This document shows, in pieces, positions 7,650 to 18,246 of a stretch of 64,000 bases of DNA; position 1 is the stretch's first letter, and every line of letters starts with the position of its first letter. A model generated the notes under the pieces. The model saw only the letters and a list, made by a program, of their open reading frames with translations, did not search any database and was not told the DNA's origin. A program made the position numbers and the translations under genes. Source of the DNA: Pseudomonas sp. 2FG (GTDB lineage: Bacteria; Pseudomonadota; Gammaproteobacteria; Pseudomonadales; Pseudomonadaceae); assembly GCF_005502935.1 (NCBI RefSeq), contig NZ_SCMP01000002.1, forward strand, positions 186,001 to 250,000, written 5' to 3'.

Positions 7650-8018
7650 TTATATCCCCTCGCCCTGAGTCGGTTCTGCGGGTTCCTGCGGCAGCCCCGC
7701 GCGCCCTTCAAGCCGGTCCAGGCGCTGCTGTAGCTCAGCCACTTGCTGTTCCAGGTGCATAACATGGTTTTGCGGGGACTTGCCGTCTCCAAACCCCCAG
7801 CCACGGTCCTCGCGGTACAACATTGCCCAGATCCACAGGAACGGCCAGATGGCATGCAGGGTGAACAGGCTGACCCAGCCAGCGGCATGGATAGCATCCT
7901 GGTGCGGATGATTGCGGTGCACGGCGATTTCATAGGGGATGTCGTGTAGCACGATGATCCCGTAGAACAGTACCAGCCCAACGAAAATCAGCAGACCCAA
8001 GGCGAAGTAATCAAGCAT
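7650..8018 (-). CDS. DUF3302 membrane protein (YibI/YiaW-like)
   Basis: A 122-residue small membrane protein. There are two hydrophobic helices (residues 5-27 and about 45-68) around a conserved HDIPYEIAVHRNHPHQDAIHAAGWVSLF segment, then a C-terminal coiled-coil (HLEQQVAELQQRLDRLE). This matches DUF3302, known as YibI and YiaW beside HlyD-like genes in enterobacteria. It precedes the HlyD-like gene by 3 bases, so they form an operon. The coiled coil may contact the adaptor; that is inference. The start ATG at 8018 follows GGAAGC, a moderate ribosome-binding site. Confidence 0.88.
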   Translation of the reverse strand: MLDYFALGLLIFVGLVLFYGIIVLHDIPYEIAVHRNHPHQDAIHAAGWVSLFTLHAIWPFLWIWAMLYREDRGWGFGDGKSPQNHVMHLEQQVAELQQRLDRLEGRAGLPQEPAEPTQGEGI

Positions 8019-8355
8019 GAAAGCTTCCTTTTTCGTTGCTTAAGCTTGAGCGCGTTTCCAGCGACAAGGCAGCCACGGCACGACTGACTCCGTGCAGCGT
8101 CACTTTTTAGGTATATGGGAAGTCTTCATTATTGCCACTGGAGGCTAAGCATTAATTCATTGGAAACGAACGTCGTTTCACGAGAAAAGAAATAAGTCGT
8201 TTGGCTATCAATAACCGCCTGGTAGTTCCAGGCATAGCGAAAATGCCCCGACGGCGAAGGAAGCTTCGCCTAGAAATGGCCTCAGGAGAGGCAATGAAGA
8301 GCAGATGTTTAGCTAACTGAATGTCCTTGGGTCGACTCCAGCCATTGCGTCCAAC
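8019..8355. other. Intergenic region with one palindrome; no gene seen
   Basis: This 337-bp stretch separates the YibI-like gene from the trpA terminator. I find no credible coding frame or RNA gene. It contains a perfect palindrome, GAAACGA-ACG-TCGTTTC, at 8163-8179, about 145 bases upstream of the YibI-like start, which could be an operator. The promoter of the HlyD operon must lie here. Confidence 0.5.
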
Positions 8356-8393
8356 AAAAAACCGCTGCCCCTCCCGGAAGCAGCGGTTTTTTT
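8356..8393. terminator. Rho-independent terminator after trpA
   Basis: AAAAAACCGCTGC (8356-8368) pairs with GCAGCGGTTTTTT (8380-8392) around an 11-base loop. With A and T runs on both flanks it should work in both directions. It lies 22 bases beyond the trpA stop. Confidence 0.9.
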
Positions 8394-8414
8394 CTGACCT
8401 GTGCAGCTAAGCGC

Positions 8415-10547
<2,133 letters not shown>

Positions 10548-10629
10548 AATGTGCACAGGATAAAGCTGTGTGGCGTGCGGCAAAAGCGATAAGATCGCCC
10601 TAACCTGTCAGTAAAACTCACGGATTTTC

Positions 10630-11526
10630 ATGTCTCGCGATCTCCCCCCGCTGAATGCCCTGCGCGCCTTCGAGGCCACCGCCCGCCTGCAGAGCGTGAG
10701 TCAGGCGGCGGTCGAGCTGAACGTCACCCACGGCGCGGTGAGTCGGCAGATTCGCCTGCTCGAAGAGGATCTGGGCCTGGCCCTGTTCATCAAGGACGGG
10801 CGCGGCCTAAAACTCACAGATGCAGGGCTGCGCCTGCGGGAAGCCAGTGGCGAGGCGTTCGCGCGCCTGCGCACGGCCTGCGCCGAGCTGAAGCAGCAGA
10901 ATGCCGATGCGCCTTTCGTCCTCGGTTGCCCCGGCAGCCTGCTGGCGCGCTGGTTCATTCCGCGCCTGGATCGGCTCAACCGCGACTTGCCCGAGCTGCG
11001 TTTGCACCTGTCGGCCAGCGAGGGCGAGCTCGATCCGCGCCGGGCCGGGTTGGATGCCACCCTGTGGTTCGCCGAGCCGCCGTGGCCGGCGGATATGCAG
11101 GTCTTCGAGCTGGCGGCCGAGCGCATCGGCCCGGTGATCAGTCCGCGCTATGGGCGCTTTGCCGAGCTGCATGGCGCAGGGCCTGCCGCGTTGCTCGGCG
11201 AACCCTTGCTGCACACGGCCTCACGCCCGCAAGCCTGGCCAACCTGGGCCGCGAGCAATGGTTTGGCCGCCGGCGCGCTCAAGCTCGGCCAGGGCTTCGA
11301 ACACCTGTATTTCTTGCTGGAAGCCGCCGCCGCCGGTCTCGGGGTGGCCATCGCGCCACAACAACTGGTGGCGGATGATCTGGCGGCCGGGCGCCTGGTT
11401 GCACCCTGGGGCTTTGTCGAAACCTCGGCCAAGCTGGCGCTGTGGGTGCCGGCGCGGACGCTGGATAAGCGCCCGCAACAACTGGCTGCTTGGTTGCAAG
11501 CCGCCCTCGGCCCGCCGCAGGGTTAG
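10630..11526 (+). CDS. trpI: LysR-family activator of trpBA, TrpI
   Basis: A 298-residue LysR-type regulator. The N-terminal winged helix-turn-helix (residues 5-62: [20 protein letters not shown], then [20 protein letters not shown]) is followed by a substrate-binding domain with two lobes. It is close to GcvA/TrpI in style, and its position back-to-back with trpBA identifies it as TrpI, which senses indoleglycerol phosphate. A 12-bp palindrome, CTAGCGCGCTAG, lies at 11554-11565 just past the stop, without a T tract. The 238 bases to the next gene show nothing else. Confidence 0.93.
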   Translation: MSRDLPPLNALRAFEATARLQSVSQAAVELNVTHGAVSRQIRLLEEDLGLALFIKDGRGLKLTDAGLRLREASGEAFARLRTACAELKQQNADAPFVLGCPGSLLARWFIPRLDRLNRDLPELRLHLSASEGELDPRRAGLDATLWFAEPPWPADMQVFELAAERIGPVISPRYGRFAELHGAGPAALLGEPLLHTASRPQAWPTWAASNGLAAGALKLGQGFEHLYFLLEAAAAGLGVAIAPQQLVADDLAAGRLVAPWGFVETSAKLALWVPARTLDKRPQQLAAWLQAALGPPQG

Positions 11527-11764
11527 GCCGTCGCCGGCTGATGAGGGCCTGTTCTAGCGCGCTAGTTCAGGACGGTTTGGCCGCGCAAGCCACGGCTGAG
11601 TGCGCCGCCCGGACAGCGTCAAAAATCTGCCCTGAACCGCGCGGTTGGCGGGCCGAGCTAATTTGTGGCGCTGGGTTTGCCGCGCTTTTCGCTGTCGACT
11701 AGTGTCCATGAATAGAGGCAACGCATGAGCGCTGACCTTTTTCAGCGGCAGAGGAGCTGCGTCT

Positions 11765-11980
11765 ATGTCGAACCACCACACCTACAAGAAAATCGAACTG
11801 ATCGGCTCGTCGCCAATCAGCATCGAGGAGGCGATCAATAACGCCTTGGCGGAGTGCGCCAAGTCGATACGCAATATGGATTGGTTTGAAGTCGTCGAGA
11901 CCCGCGGACATATCGAAAACGGCAAGGTGGGCCACTACCAGGTGACGCTCAAGGTCGGCTTTCGGATCAGTGATAGCTAG
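11765..11980 (+). CDS. Dodecin, flavin-binding protein
   Basis: A 71-residue dodecin. These proteins assemble as hollow dodecamers that bind and buffer flavins (and sometimes coenzyme A). The signature parts are all present: [20 protein letters not shown] at the start, then a helix, [18 protein letters not shown] with the flavin-stacking tryptophan, and the terminal strand [11 protein letters not shown]. The ATG at 11765 follows AGGAG. It appears to be a single-gene unit downstream of trpI. Confidence 0.95.
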   Translation: MSNHHTYKKIELIGSSPISIEEAINNALAECAKSIRNMDWFEVVETRGHIENGKVGHYQVTLKVGFRISDS

Positions 11981-12157
11981 GGCTGTCGCAAAACTGTCGG
12001 CGAACTTGAGCTAGGCTGGTTTCGGCTGGCTCGCCTAGCGGCTGCGGGCTGAAGACAGCCTGCGCGCTGTTTACCTGGGGTACGCCGCTCTGCCAAGCGC
12101 TCAGGTGAACGCTTGTTCTTACCGATTGGATTTAGACACAACGAGGGAGCGTTAATA

Positions 12158-12385
12158 ATGATGAAGAAACTGATGTTGGCCGTTGGCCTGTTGACCCTGG
12201 CCAGTTCGGCCTTCGCCAGCACTAAGCCGTGCGAAGAGTTGAAGGCTGAGATCGACGCGAAGCTGAAAGCCAAGGGTGTGGCCTCCTACAGCCTGGAAAT
12301 CGTTGCAAAAGGCAGTGTGACCGACAAGCAAGTGGTCGGCAGTTGCGACGGCGGCAGCAAGGAAATCGTCTACCGGCGCAACTAA
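12158..12385 (+). CDS. DUF1161 small exported protein (copy 1)
   Basis: A 75-residue protein with a cleavable signal peptide (MMKKLMLAVGLLTLASSAFA) and a mature domain of about 55 residues with two cysteines (CEELKAEIDAKL and VVGSCDGGSKEIVYRR), matching DUF1161, a periplasmic family of unknown role. The ATG at 12158 is 8 bases after GAGGGAG, which fixes the start over an in-frame ATG at 12113. A paralogue lies at 14759-14989, 2.4 kb downstream on the same strand. A short T-rich hairpin (GCCGGCGTCGCC...GGTGACGCCGGC) at about 12415-12440 may end its transcript. Confidence 0.88.
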   Translation: MMKKLMLAVGLLTLASSAFASTKPCEELKAEIDAKLKAKGVASYSLEIVAKGSVTDKQVVGSCDGGSKEIVYRRN

Positions 12386-12570
12386 GAATCTTCTAAGCCA
12401 CGTGTGTAGCCGCAGCCGGCGTCGCCTAGGTGACGCCGGCTTTTTATTGCCTGGCGCTTACCCGCAGGTGCCTCTTGCAGCGCAAAGGCTGGATTCCCCT
12501 CCGCGCCAAGCTGGAGCTGCTGCTGGAGCAGACCGACGCCGATGAGCCGATCTTCACCGGCGATAGGCAT

Positions 12571-12602
12571 GACTTCGGGCCCGCTTACGCTCCTACGAAA
12601 TC
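12571..12602. repeat. REP-like palindrome
   Basis: On the minus strand this reads TTCGTAGGAGCGTAAGCGGG followed by CCCGAAG, a variant of the Pseudomonas REP motif (GTAGGAGCG...GCGGGC). It lies between the first DUF1161 gene and the first lipoprotein gene, convergent in orientation. Confidence 0.5.
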
Positions 12603-12642
12603 CTCGCGCAGTCGCGCTGGGATCAGCCTTGCGGCCAGCGGC

Positions 12643-13062
12643 TCAAAAGGGCTGGCAGCGCAGCACTTCGGCGCGTGCAAGCAGCCGGTGCTGGGCGTCG
12701 TACAACCAGCCTTGGGCTCTATTCAGCAGCGGCCGCACTTCCAGGCGATAGCGTTGGCCGGCGCTGAAGTCATGGCGCAGCCGCAGGTGACAGGTGATCC
12801 GCAGCGGCTCGGACATCTGATCCATGCCGCCACCACCACCGCTCGCCTCGAATTGGAAGCGCACTTCCAACTCGTGCTGACCGGGGCTGACTTGGAAGTA
12901 GCGGCCGTCGTTCACGCGCTTGTCGTCGAGTTTGTTGGCCATCAGCGTATAGCCGGCCGTGGCATACAGATCGACCCAGGCTTGCAGGGGATCGGGTTTG
13001 GGCAACGGGCTGGCACAGGCCCCGAGGGCAAGCGCTAGCAGCAAGTAAGGCAGGTGGCGCAT
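12643..13062 (-). CDS. Putative lipoprotein (paralogue of the next gene)
   Basis: A 139-residue lipoprotein of unknown function. The signal ends in a lipobox, LALGACAS, with the lipidated Cys at residue 16. The mature part contains DPLQAWVDLYATAGYTLMAN, GRYFQVSPGQHELEVRFQFE and YRLEVRPLLNRAQGWLYDAQ. The same blocks in the same order appear in the neighbour at 13109-13531, so the two arose by duplication. The start ATG at 13062 puts the signal peptide at the N-terminus; the longer frame from 13134 would bury it. The PGQHELEVRF segment resembles the small beta-rich domains of PEGA-like envelope lipoproteins, but this is a loose impression. Confidence 0.82.
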   Translation of the reverse strand: MRHLPYLLLALALGACASPLPKPDPLQAWVDLYATAGYTLMANKLDDKRVNDGRYFQVSPGQHELEVRFQFEASGGGGGMDQMSEPLRITCHLRLRHDFSAGQRYRLEVRPLLNRAQGWLYDAQHRLLARAEVLRCQPF

Positions 13063-13108
13063 GGACGTCTCGCGAGATGAATCCTTCCTATCAGCATAGC
13101 GTTTGCGC

Positions 13109-13531
13109 TTAGCTGCCGCCGCAGCCTGTCTCACGGGCGCGCGCCAGCAGCCGATGCCGATCGTCGTAAAGCTTGGCCCAGGGGCGGAAGCCGATACTGC
13201 CGGCTTCCAGGCGATAGCGTTGGCCGGCGGCGAACTGCGGGTAATTCAACGCCAGCTGGCAGTCGCGCTGGTGCGCTGGGCTATTGGGCCCGATATTGCT
13301 GGCCGCGACCGCGAACTGGAAGCGCACTCGCAGTTCATGCTGGCCGGGGCTGACCTGGAAGTAGCGATCATCGTCCAGGGGCTTGGCGTCGACCCGGTAG
13401 GCCTGTAGTTCACTCTCGGCGTTGGTGTGCAGATCGATCCAGGCTTGGCTGGGATCGGGCGTCGGCATAAAGCGCAGCAAGGCGCAGCCGCCGAGGCTGA
13501 GCAGGCTGGTGGCGAGAAGCAAAGCGCGCAT
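13109..13531 (-). CDS. Putative lipoprotein (paralogue of the previous gene)
   Basis: A 140-residue lipoprotein with signal MRALLLATSLLSLGGCALL (lipidated Cys at residue 16) and the shared blocks DPSQAWIDLHTNAESELQAY, RYFQVSPGQHELRVRFQFA, GQRYRLEAGSIGFRPWAKLY and DDRHRLLARA. It is upstream of its paralogue by 46 bases on the same strand, so they are probably co-transcribed. The central loop differs between the pair (a glycine run GGGGG in one, SNIGPNSPAH in the other), which is where specificity may have diverged. Function unknown. Confidence 0.82.
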   Translation of the reverse strand: MRALLLATSLLSLGGCALLRFMPTPDPSQAWIDLHTNAESELQAYRVDAKPLDDDRYFQVSPGQHELRVRFQFAVAASNIGPNSPAHQRDCQLALNYPQFAAGQRYRLEAGSIGFRPWAKLYDDRHRLLARARETGCGGS

Positions 13532-13622
13532 GCTGGGGCTCCGGCCTGAGTCAGGCAGTGGTGGGCAGATGGGATAGCAGCCGCCGCTGGAGCGCCTGCC
13601 GAAGATGCGCTAGGGTCGCGCG

Positions 13623-14693
13623 ATGCCGCACTGTCTATCCTGGTTACTCGACCCCCCGAACCCGCACTGGGTTCCGTTGCTGCTGGCCTTGGGGCTGAGC
13701 GGTTGTTCCAGTGCCGGTTATTACACGCAACTGCTCGGCGGCCAGCTCGAGCTGTTGCAGCGCCGCGAGCCGGTCGCCGAGTTGCTGGCCGACCCCGCGC
13801 GCGATCCTGCGCTACGCCAGCGGCTGGTGCTGGCACAAGCGGCCCGGGCGTTCGCCAGCGCCGAACTGGGCCTGCCGGATAACCGCAGCTATCGGCTGTA
13901 TGCCGATCTCGCTCGGCCCTTCGTGCTGTGGAATCTGTTCGCCACCCCGGAGTTTTCCCTGGCGCCACAGACCCAGTGCTTTCCCATCGCCGGTTGCGTG
14001 GCCTATCGCGGCTTCTATGAGCAGAACCGCGCGCGCGGTGCGGCGGCGCTGCTCCAGCAGCAGGGGTTGGACACCTACGTCGCCGGGGTGGAGGCCTATT
14101 CGACGCTCGGTTGGTTCGACGATCCGCTGCTCAACACCATGCTGCGTTGGGATGACCAGCGCCTGGCCGCGGTGATCTTTCACGAGTTGGCGCACCAGCA
14201 GTTTTATCTGCCGGGCGACACCGCGTTCAACGAGTCCTATGCCAGCTTCGTCGAGGCCGAGGGCCTGCGCCAATGGCGTGCCGCGCGTGGCTTGCCGGTG
14301 CCGGCGGACAACCGCGAGCGGCAGCGGGAGCAGTTCACCGCGCTGGTGCTGGCCAGCCGCGCACGGCTGGAAACCCTGTATGCCAGCGGCCAGAGCGAGG
14401 CAGCGTTGCGCCACGGCAAGGCCGTCGAATTCGAGCGCCTGCGCGCGGAGTACCGCCAGCTGCGCGCGCGCGAATGGGCCGGTATGGGGCGCTATGACGC
14501 CTGGATCGACAGCCCGCTGAACAATGCCAAGCTGTTGCCCTTTGGCCTATATGATCAATGGGTGCCGGCGTTCGCTCAGCTGTTCCGGCAGGTAAATGGC
14601 GACTGGCCGGCGTTCTATGCAGAGGTCAAAGGCCTCGGCGAGTTGCCCTGCGCGATGCGCGAGCAGGCGCTGAAACGCTTGCAGGGTGACTAG
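13623..14693 (+). CDS. Lipoprotein metallopeptidase, putative aminopeptidase family
   Basis: A 356-residue envelope protein. The leader carries a lipobox, LGLSGCSS (Cys 28), and the zinc motif is HELAH at residues 187-191 (AAVIFHELAHQQFYLPGDTA), followed by NESYASFVEAEGL, where the glutamate of the FVEAEG helix is the probable third ligand. This matches the proteobacterial putative aminopeptidase family (Pfam Aminopep). It would act in the periplasm on peptides; no substrate is known to me. The ATG at 13623 lacks a strong ribosome-binding site, and it is divergent from the lipoprotein pair. Confidence 0.85.
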   Translation: MPHCLSWLLDPPNPHWVPLLLALGLSGCSSAGYYTQLLGGQLELLQRREPVAELLADPARDPALRQRLVLAQAARAFASAELGLPDNRSYRLYADLARPFVLWNLFATPEFSLAPQTQCFPIAGCVAYRGFYEQNRARGAAALLQQQGLDTYVAGVEAYSTLGWFDDPLLNTMLRWDDQRLAAVIFHELAHQQFYLPGDTAFNESYASFVEAEGLRQWRAARGLPVPADNRERQREQFTALVLASRARLETLYASGQSEAALRHGKAVEFERLRAEYRQLRAREWAGMGRYDAWIDSPLNNAKLLPFGLYDQWVPAFAQLFRQVNGDWPAFYAEVKGLGELPCAMREQALKRLQGD

Positions 14694-14758
14694 GGCGTTG
14701 CGCCGAGCGATTCAGGCGCACGCGGTCAAGGAATGTTGCAATCACTGGAAGCTGGACC

Positions 14759-14989
14759 ATGAAAAAATTAGCTGTTGCCGTGCTGATCAGCCTGTTCGCC
14801 GCCCCGGTGCTGGCCGCGCCGAAATCCTGCGAAGAGCTCAAGCAGGAGATCGAAACCAAGATCCAAGCCGCCGGGGTCACCAGCTACACCCTGGAAATCG
14901 TCAGCAACGATGAAGTGCATGACCAGAGCATGGTGGTCGGCAGCTGCGAAAACGGCACGAAGAAGATCATCTACCAGAAGAACGGTTGA
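14759..14989 (+). CDS. DUF1161 small exported protein (copy 2)
   Basis: A 76-residue exported protein with signal MKKLAVAVLISLFAAPVLAA and a mature domain that follows copy 1 closely (KSCEELKQEIETKIQAAGVT, VVGSCENGTKKIIYQKNG). Both conserved cysteines are kept. It lies 65 bases after the metallopeptidase gene and could share its transcript. The two DUF1161 copies flank the lipoprotein pair and the peptidase, so the local cluster has been shaped by duplication. Function unknown. Confidence 0.88.
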   Translation: MKKLAVAVLISLFAAPVLAAPKSCEELKQEIETKIQAAGVTSYTLEIVSNDEVHDQSMVVGSCENGTKKIIYQKNG

Positions 14990-15133
14990 GCGGCGGCCAA
15001 CAGACAGTGCCTTTGCGCTTGTAGGAACTGCAAGCGGCCTGCAACAGCGGTGGGCCGGTCAGGTGCCGCCGGGGTCAAAAAGGATGTTCTGTGTAGTGCA
15101 TGGGGCAACCTGGTGACGAATAGGGGAAGGGCA

Positions 15134-15676
15134 TTACCGGTCGTAGCCCTCGGCGATATGCAGGTCCTTGAGCCTCACGTAATTCGCCGCACTGTAGGTG
15201 AAGAAGGCCTTCTCCTTGTCGGTCAGCGGCCGTGCCTGTTGCACCGGGCTGCCGACGTACAGGTAGCCGCTCTCCAGGCGTTTGCCCGGTGGCACCAGGC
15301 TGCCGGCGCCGAGGATCACCTGGTCTTCGAGCACCGCGCCGTCCATTACCGTCGAACCCATGCCGATCAAGATCCGGCTGCCGACCGTGCAGCCATGCAG
15401 CATGACTTTGTGGCCGATGGTCACGTCGTCGCCGATCAGCAGCGGGAAGCCGTCCGGGTTGAACGGCCCGGCGTGGGTGATGTGCAGCACGCTGCCGTCC
15501 TGCACGCTGGTGCGTTGACCAATCCTGATCCGGTGCATATCGCCGCGGATCACCACCAGCGGCCAGACCGAGCTGTCGGCGCCCAACTGCACGTCGCCGA
15601 TGACCACGGCCGAGGCATCGACGAACACCCGTTCGCCCAAGCTAGGAGTGCTGCCCTGATAACTGCGAATCGCCAC
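15134..15676 (-). CDS. Gamma-carbonic anhydrase family protein
   Basis: A 180-residue left-handed beta-helix protein of the gamma-carbonic anhydrase/YrdA type. Hexapeptide-like turns run through the middle (VVIGDVQLGADSSVWPLVVI, then IRIGQRTSVQDGSVLHITHA, then LIGDDVTIGHKVMLHGCTV), and the three metal histidines of the trimer interface correspond to the His of LHITH and of GHKVMLHG. Members bind zinc or iron; whether this one hydrates carbon dioxide cannot be told. It is divergent from prlC, the same arrangement as in other Pseudomonas. Confidence 0.93.
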   Translation of the reverse strand: MAIRSYQGSTPSLGERVFVDASAVVIGDVQLGADSSVWPLVVIRGDMHRIRIGQRTSVQDGSVLHITHAGPFNPDGFPLLIGDDVTIGHKVMLHGCTVGSRILIGMGSTVMDGAVLEDQVILGAGSLVPPGKRLESGYLYVGSPVQQARPLTDKEKAFFTYSAANYVRLKDLHIAEGYDR

Positions 15677-15811
15677 GATAGAAACCTCTTAAGCTGCGGT
15701 AAGCCGCGATTGTAATTAAGATGGCGCCCATTCTGTTTTGAAACTCGCCGGGGAGCGTCGCCCACCGGCGTGGGTCAGAACATCCCTCTATGCCCAAACA
15801 GGTGAGCCGCC

Positions 15812-17860
15812 GTGAGCGAGAACAACCCCTTACTGCAATCCTTCGACCTGCCGCCCTACTCGTCCATTCGTCCGCAGCATGTCGAGCCGGCCATCGATAC
15901 GATTCTGGCCGAGAGCCGTGCGGCGATTGCCGAACTGCTGGCCAAGCAGCCCGCCACCCCGACCTGGGACGGCCTGGTGCTGGCGCTGGATGAGCTGGGC
16001 GAGCGTCTGGGCCGGGCCTGGAGCCCGGTCAGCCACCTGAACGCCGTGTGCAACAGCGCCGAACTGCGCCAGGCGTACGAGGCGTGCCTGCCCAAGCTGT
16101 CCGAGTACTGGACCGAGCTGGGGCAGAACCGCGGTTTGTTTGAAGCCTACGAGGCACTGGCGCAGAGCCCGGCCGCGAGCGGTTTCGAGGTGGCGCAGAC
16201 GACCATTCTCGAACACGCCCTGCGCGACTTCCGCCTGTCCGGCATCGACCTGCCGCCCGCCGAGCAGCAGCGTTACGGCGCAATCCAGATGAAACTCTCC
16301 GAGCTGGGCAGCCACTTCTCCAATCAACTGCTCGACGCCACCCAGGCCTGGACCAAGCACGTCACCGATGCAGCCCTGCTCTCCGGGATTACCGACTCGG
16401 CCCAGTTGCAGATGGCCCAGGCGGCCAAGGCCAAGGACCTCGACGGCTGGCTGATCAGCCTGGAATTCCCCAGCTACTACGCGGTGATGACCTATGCCGA
16501 TAATCGCGCGTTGCGCGAAGAGGTCTACGCCGCCTACTGCACCCGCGCCTCCGACCAGGGGCCGAATGCCGGGCAGCACGACAACGGCCCGGTGATGGCC
16601 GAGATCCTCGATCTGCGCCAGGAGCTGGCGCAGCTGCTCGGCTTCGCCAGCTACGCCGAGCTGAGCCTGGCGACCAAGATGGCCGACAGCAGCGAGCAGG
16701 TGCTGAACTTCCTCCGAGACCTGGCGCTGCGCAGCAAAGCCTTCGCCGCCCAGGATCTCACCGAGTTGCAGGCTTTCGCCGCCGAACAGGGTTGCAGCGA
16801 GCTGCAGAGCTGGGACGTCGGCTACTACAGCGAGAAGCTGCGCCAGCAGCGCTACAGCATTGCCCAGGAAACCCTGCGCGCCTATTTCCCGATCGACCAG
16901 GTGCTGACCGGCCTGTTCGCCATAGTGCAGCGCCTCTACGGCATCCAGATCGCCGAGCTGCAAGGCTTCGACAGCTGGCATCCGGACGTGCGTCTGTTCG
17001 AGATCAAGGAACACGGCCAACATGTCGGGCGCTTCTTCTTCGACCTCTACGCCCGCGCCAACAAGCGCGGTGGCGCCTGGATGGATGGCGCCCGCGACCG
17101 TCGCCGCTCTGCCGCAGGCGATCTGATCAGCCCGGTGGCCAACCTGGTCTGCAACTTCACCCCGGCGGTTGGCGAGCAGCCGGCGCTGCTGACCCATGAT
17201 GAAGTCACCACCCTGTTCCACGAGTTCGGCCACGGCCTGCATCACCTGCTGACCCGCGTCGAGCACGCCGGTGCTGCGGGCATCAATGGCGTGGCCTGGG
17301 ATGCGGTCGAGCTGCCCAGCCAATTCATGGAGAACTGGTGCTGGGAGCCGGAAGGCCTGGCGCTGATTTCCGGCCACTACCAGAGCGGCGAAGCACTGCC
17401 GCAGGACCTGCTGGACAAGATGTTGGCGGCGAAGAACTTCCAATCCGGGCTGATGATGGCGCGGCAGATCGAGTTCTCGCTGTTCGACTTCGAACTACAC
17501 GCCACCCACGGTGATGGCCGCAGCGTGCTGGAGGTGCTGGAAGGCATTCGCGCCGAGGTCTCGGTCATGCGCCCGCCGGCTTACAACCGCTTCCCCAACA
17601 GCTTTGCGCACATCTTCGCCGGCGGTTATGCGGCGGGCTACTACAGCTACAAGTGGGCCGAAGTGCTGTCCGCCGATGCCTTCTCCAGGTTCGAGGAAGA
17701 AGGCGTGTTCAACGCCGATACCGGCCGCGCCTTCCGCGAGGCGATCCTGGCGCGCGGCGGGGCGCAGGAGCCGATGCAGCTGTTCGTCGACTTCCGCGGT
17801 CGCGAGCCGTCGATCGACGCGCTGCTGCGCCATCTCGGCCTGAGCGCGGAGGCAGCATGA
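15812..17860 (+). CDS. prlC: Oligopeptidase A (M3 metallopeptidase)
   Basis: A 682-residue cytoplasmic zinc peptidase that degrades signal peptides and other short peptides. The M3 zinc motif HEFGH is at residues 470-474 (TTLFHEFGHGLHHLLTRVE), with the downstream ELPSQFMENW helix giving the third ligand, and the helical lid comes before it. Length matches E. coli PrlC (680). The start is GTG at 15812 (MSENNPLLQSFDLPPYS), with AGGTGAG upstream. The stop overlaps the next start by 4 bases. Confidence 0.96.
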   Translation: MSENNPLLQSFDLPPYSSIRPQHVEPAIDTILAESRAAIAELLAKQPATPTWDGLVLALDELGERLGRAWSPVSHLNAVCNSAELRQAYEACLPKLSEYWTELGQNRGLFEAYEALAQSPAASGFEVAQTTILEHALRDFRLSGIDLPPAEQQRYGAIQMKLSELGSHFSNQLLDATQAWTKHVTDAALLSGITDSAQLQMAQAAKAKDLDGWLISLEFPSYYAVMTYADNRALREEVYAAYCTRASDQGPNAGQHDNGPVMAEILDLRQELAQLLGFASYAELSLATKMADSSEQVLNFLRDLALRSKAFAAQDLTELQAFAAEQGCSELQSWDVGYYSEKLRQQRYSIAQETLRAYFPIDQVLTGLFAIVQRLYGIQIAELQGFDSWHPDVRLFEIKEHGQHVGRFFFDLYARANKRGGAWMDGARDRRRSAAGDLISPVANLVCNFTPAVGEQPALLTHDEVTTLFHEFGHGLHHLLTRVEHAGAAGINGVAWDAVELPSQFMENWCWEPEGLALISGHYQSGEALPQDLLDKMLAAKNFQSGLMMARQIEFSLFDFELHATHGDGRSVLEVLEGIRAEVSVMRPPAYNRFPNSFAHIFAGGYAAGYYSYKWAEVLSADAFSRFEEEGVFNADTGRAFREAILARGGAQEPMQLFVDFRGREPSIDALLRHLGLSAEAA

Positions 17861-18144
17861 GCGACGCCCCGGTGAACATCGGCAAGAAACGCTTTATCGC
17901 CGGCGCCGTGTGCCCTGCGTGCAGCGAGCTCGACAAGATCCAGATGTGGGACGTGGATGGCGTGCCGCACCGCGAGTGCGTCGCCTGCGGTTATGCCGAC
18001 ACCCTCAACGCACAGGGCCAGTCGGTGCCCAAGGAGCTCGGCACACGGGTCAACGTCAGCGCAGTGAAGAAGCCGGCCGATCCCAAGGTGCAGGCGGTGC
18101 AGTTCTTCCCCAATCCCAAGCTGAAGAAACCGTCCGGCGAGTGA
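17857..18144 (+). CDS. YheV-family zinc-ribbon protein
   Basis: A 95-residue small protein with two CxxC knuckles: CPACSELDKIQMWDVDGVPH, then ECVACGYAD. This matches the YheV putative zinc-ribbon family, which is found directly after prlC in E. coli as well. The ATG at 17857 overlaps the prlC stop (ATGA), so the two are translationally coupled. The C-terminus is lysine- and proline-rich. Role unknown; the conserved pairing hints that it supports PrlC or binds nucleic acid. Confidence 0.9.
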   Translation: MSDAPVNIGKKRFIAGAVCPACSELDKIQMWDVDGVPHRECVACGYADTLNAQGQSVPKELGTRVNVSAVKKPADPKVQAVQFFPNPKLKKPSGE

Positions 18145-18197
18145 GCCGCGCCTTTCCTGCGGGAATGAGTGCAATCCGATAGACGCGCAGCGACAAG

Positions 18198-18235
18198 CCG
18201 GCAATTAACTGTATATTTGTACAGTTAATTGCCGG
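18198..18235. promoter_or_regulatory. LexA (SOS) box inside a longer perfect palindrome
   Basis: CTGTATATTTGTACAG at 18209-18224 fits the LexA consensus CTG-N10-CAG with the AT-rich core seen in gamma-proteobacteria. It is embedded in 16-bp inverted arms (CCGGCAATTAACTGTA at 18198-18213 and its exact complement at 18220-18235). It lies 23 bases upstream of the radical SAM start, so it should cover the promoter. The homologous P. aeruginosa gene, PA0069, is reported as a LexA target as I recall. The stem alone could also act as a terminator for the prlC transcript, but it lacks a T run. Confidence 0.85.
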
Positions 18236-18246
18236 AGCCTTTCGCC

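Noticed and set aside
11554-11565. CTAGCGCGCTAG palindrome as a trpI terminator
   Set aside because: There is no T tract and the stem is short; it was left as a note only.
15830-17443. A 537-codon open frame on the minus strand opposite prlC
   Set aside because: It mirrors the high third-position G+C of prlC, has no recognisable domain and no ribosome-binding site. It is an antisense shadow.
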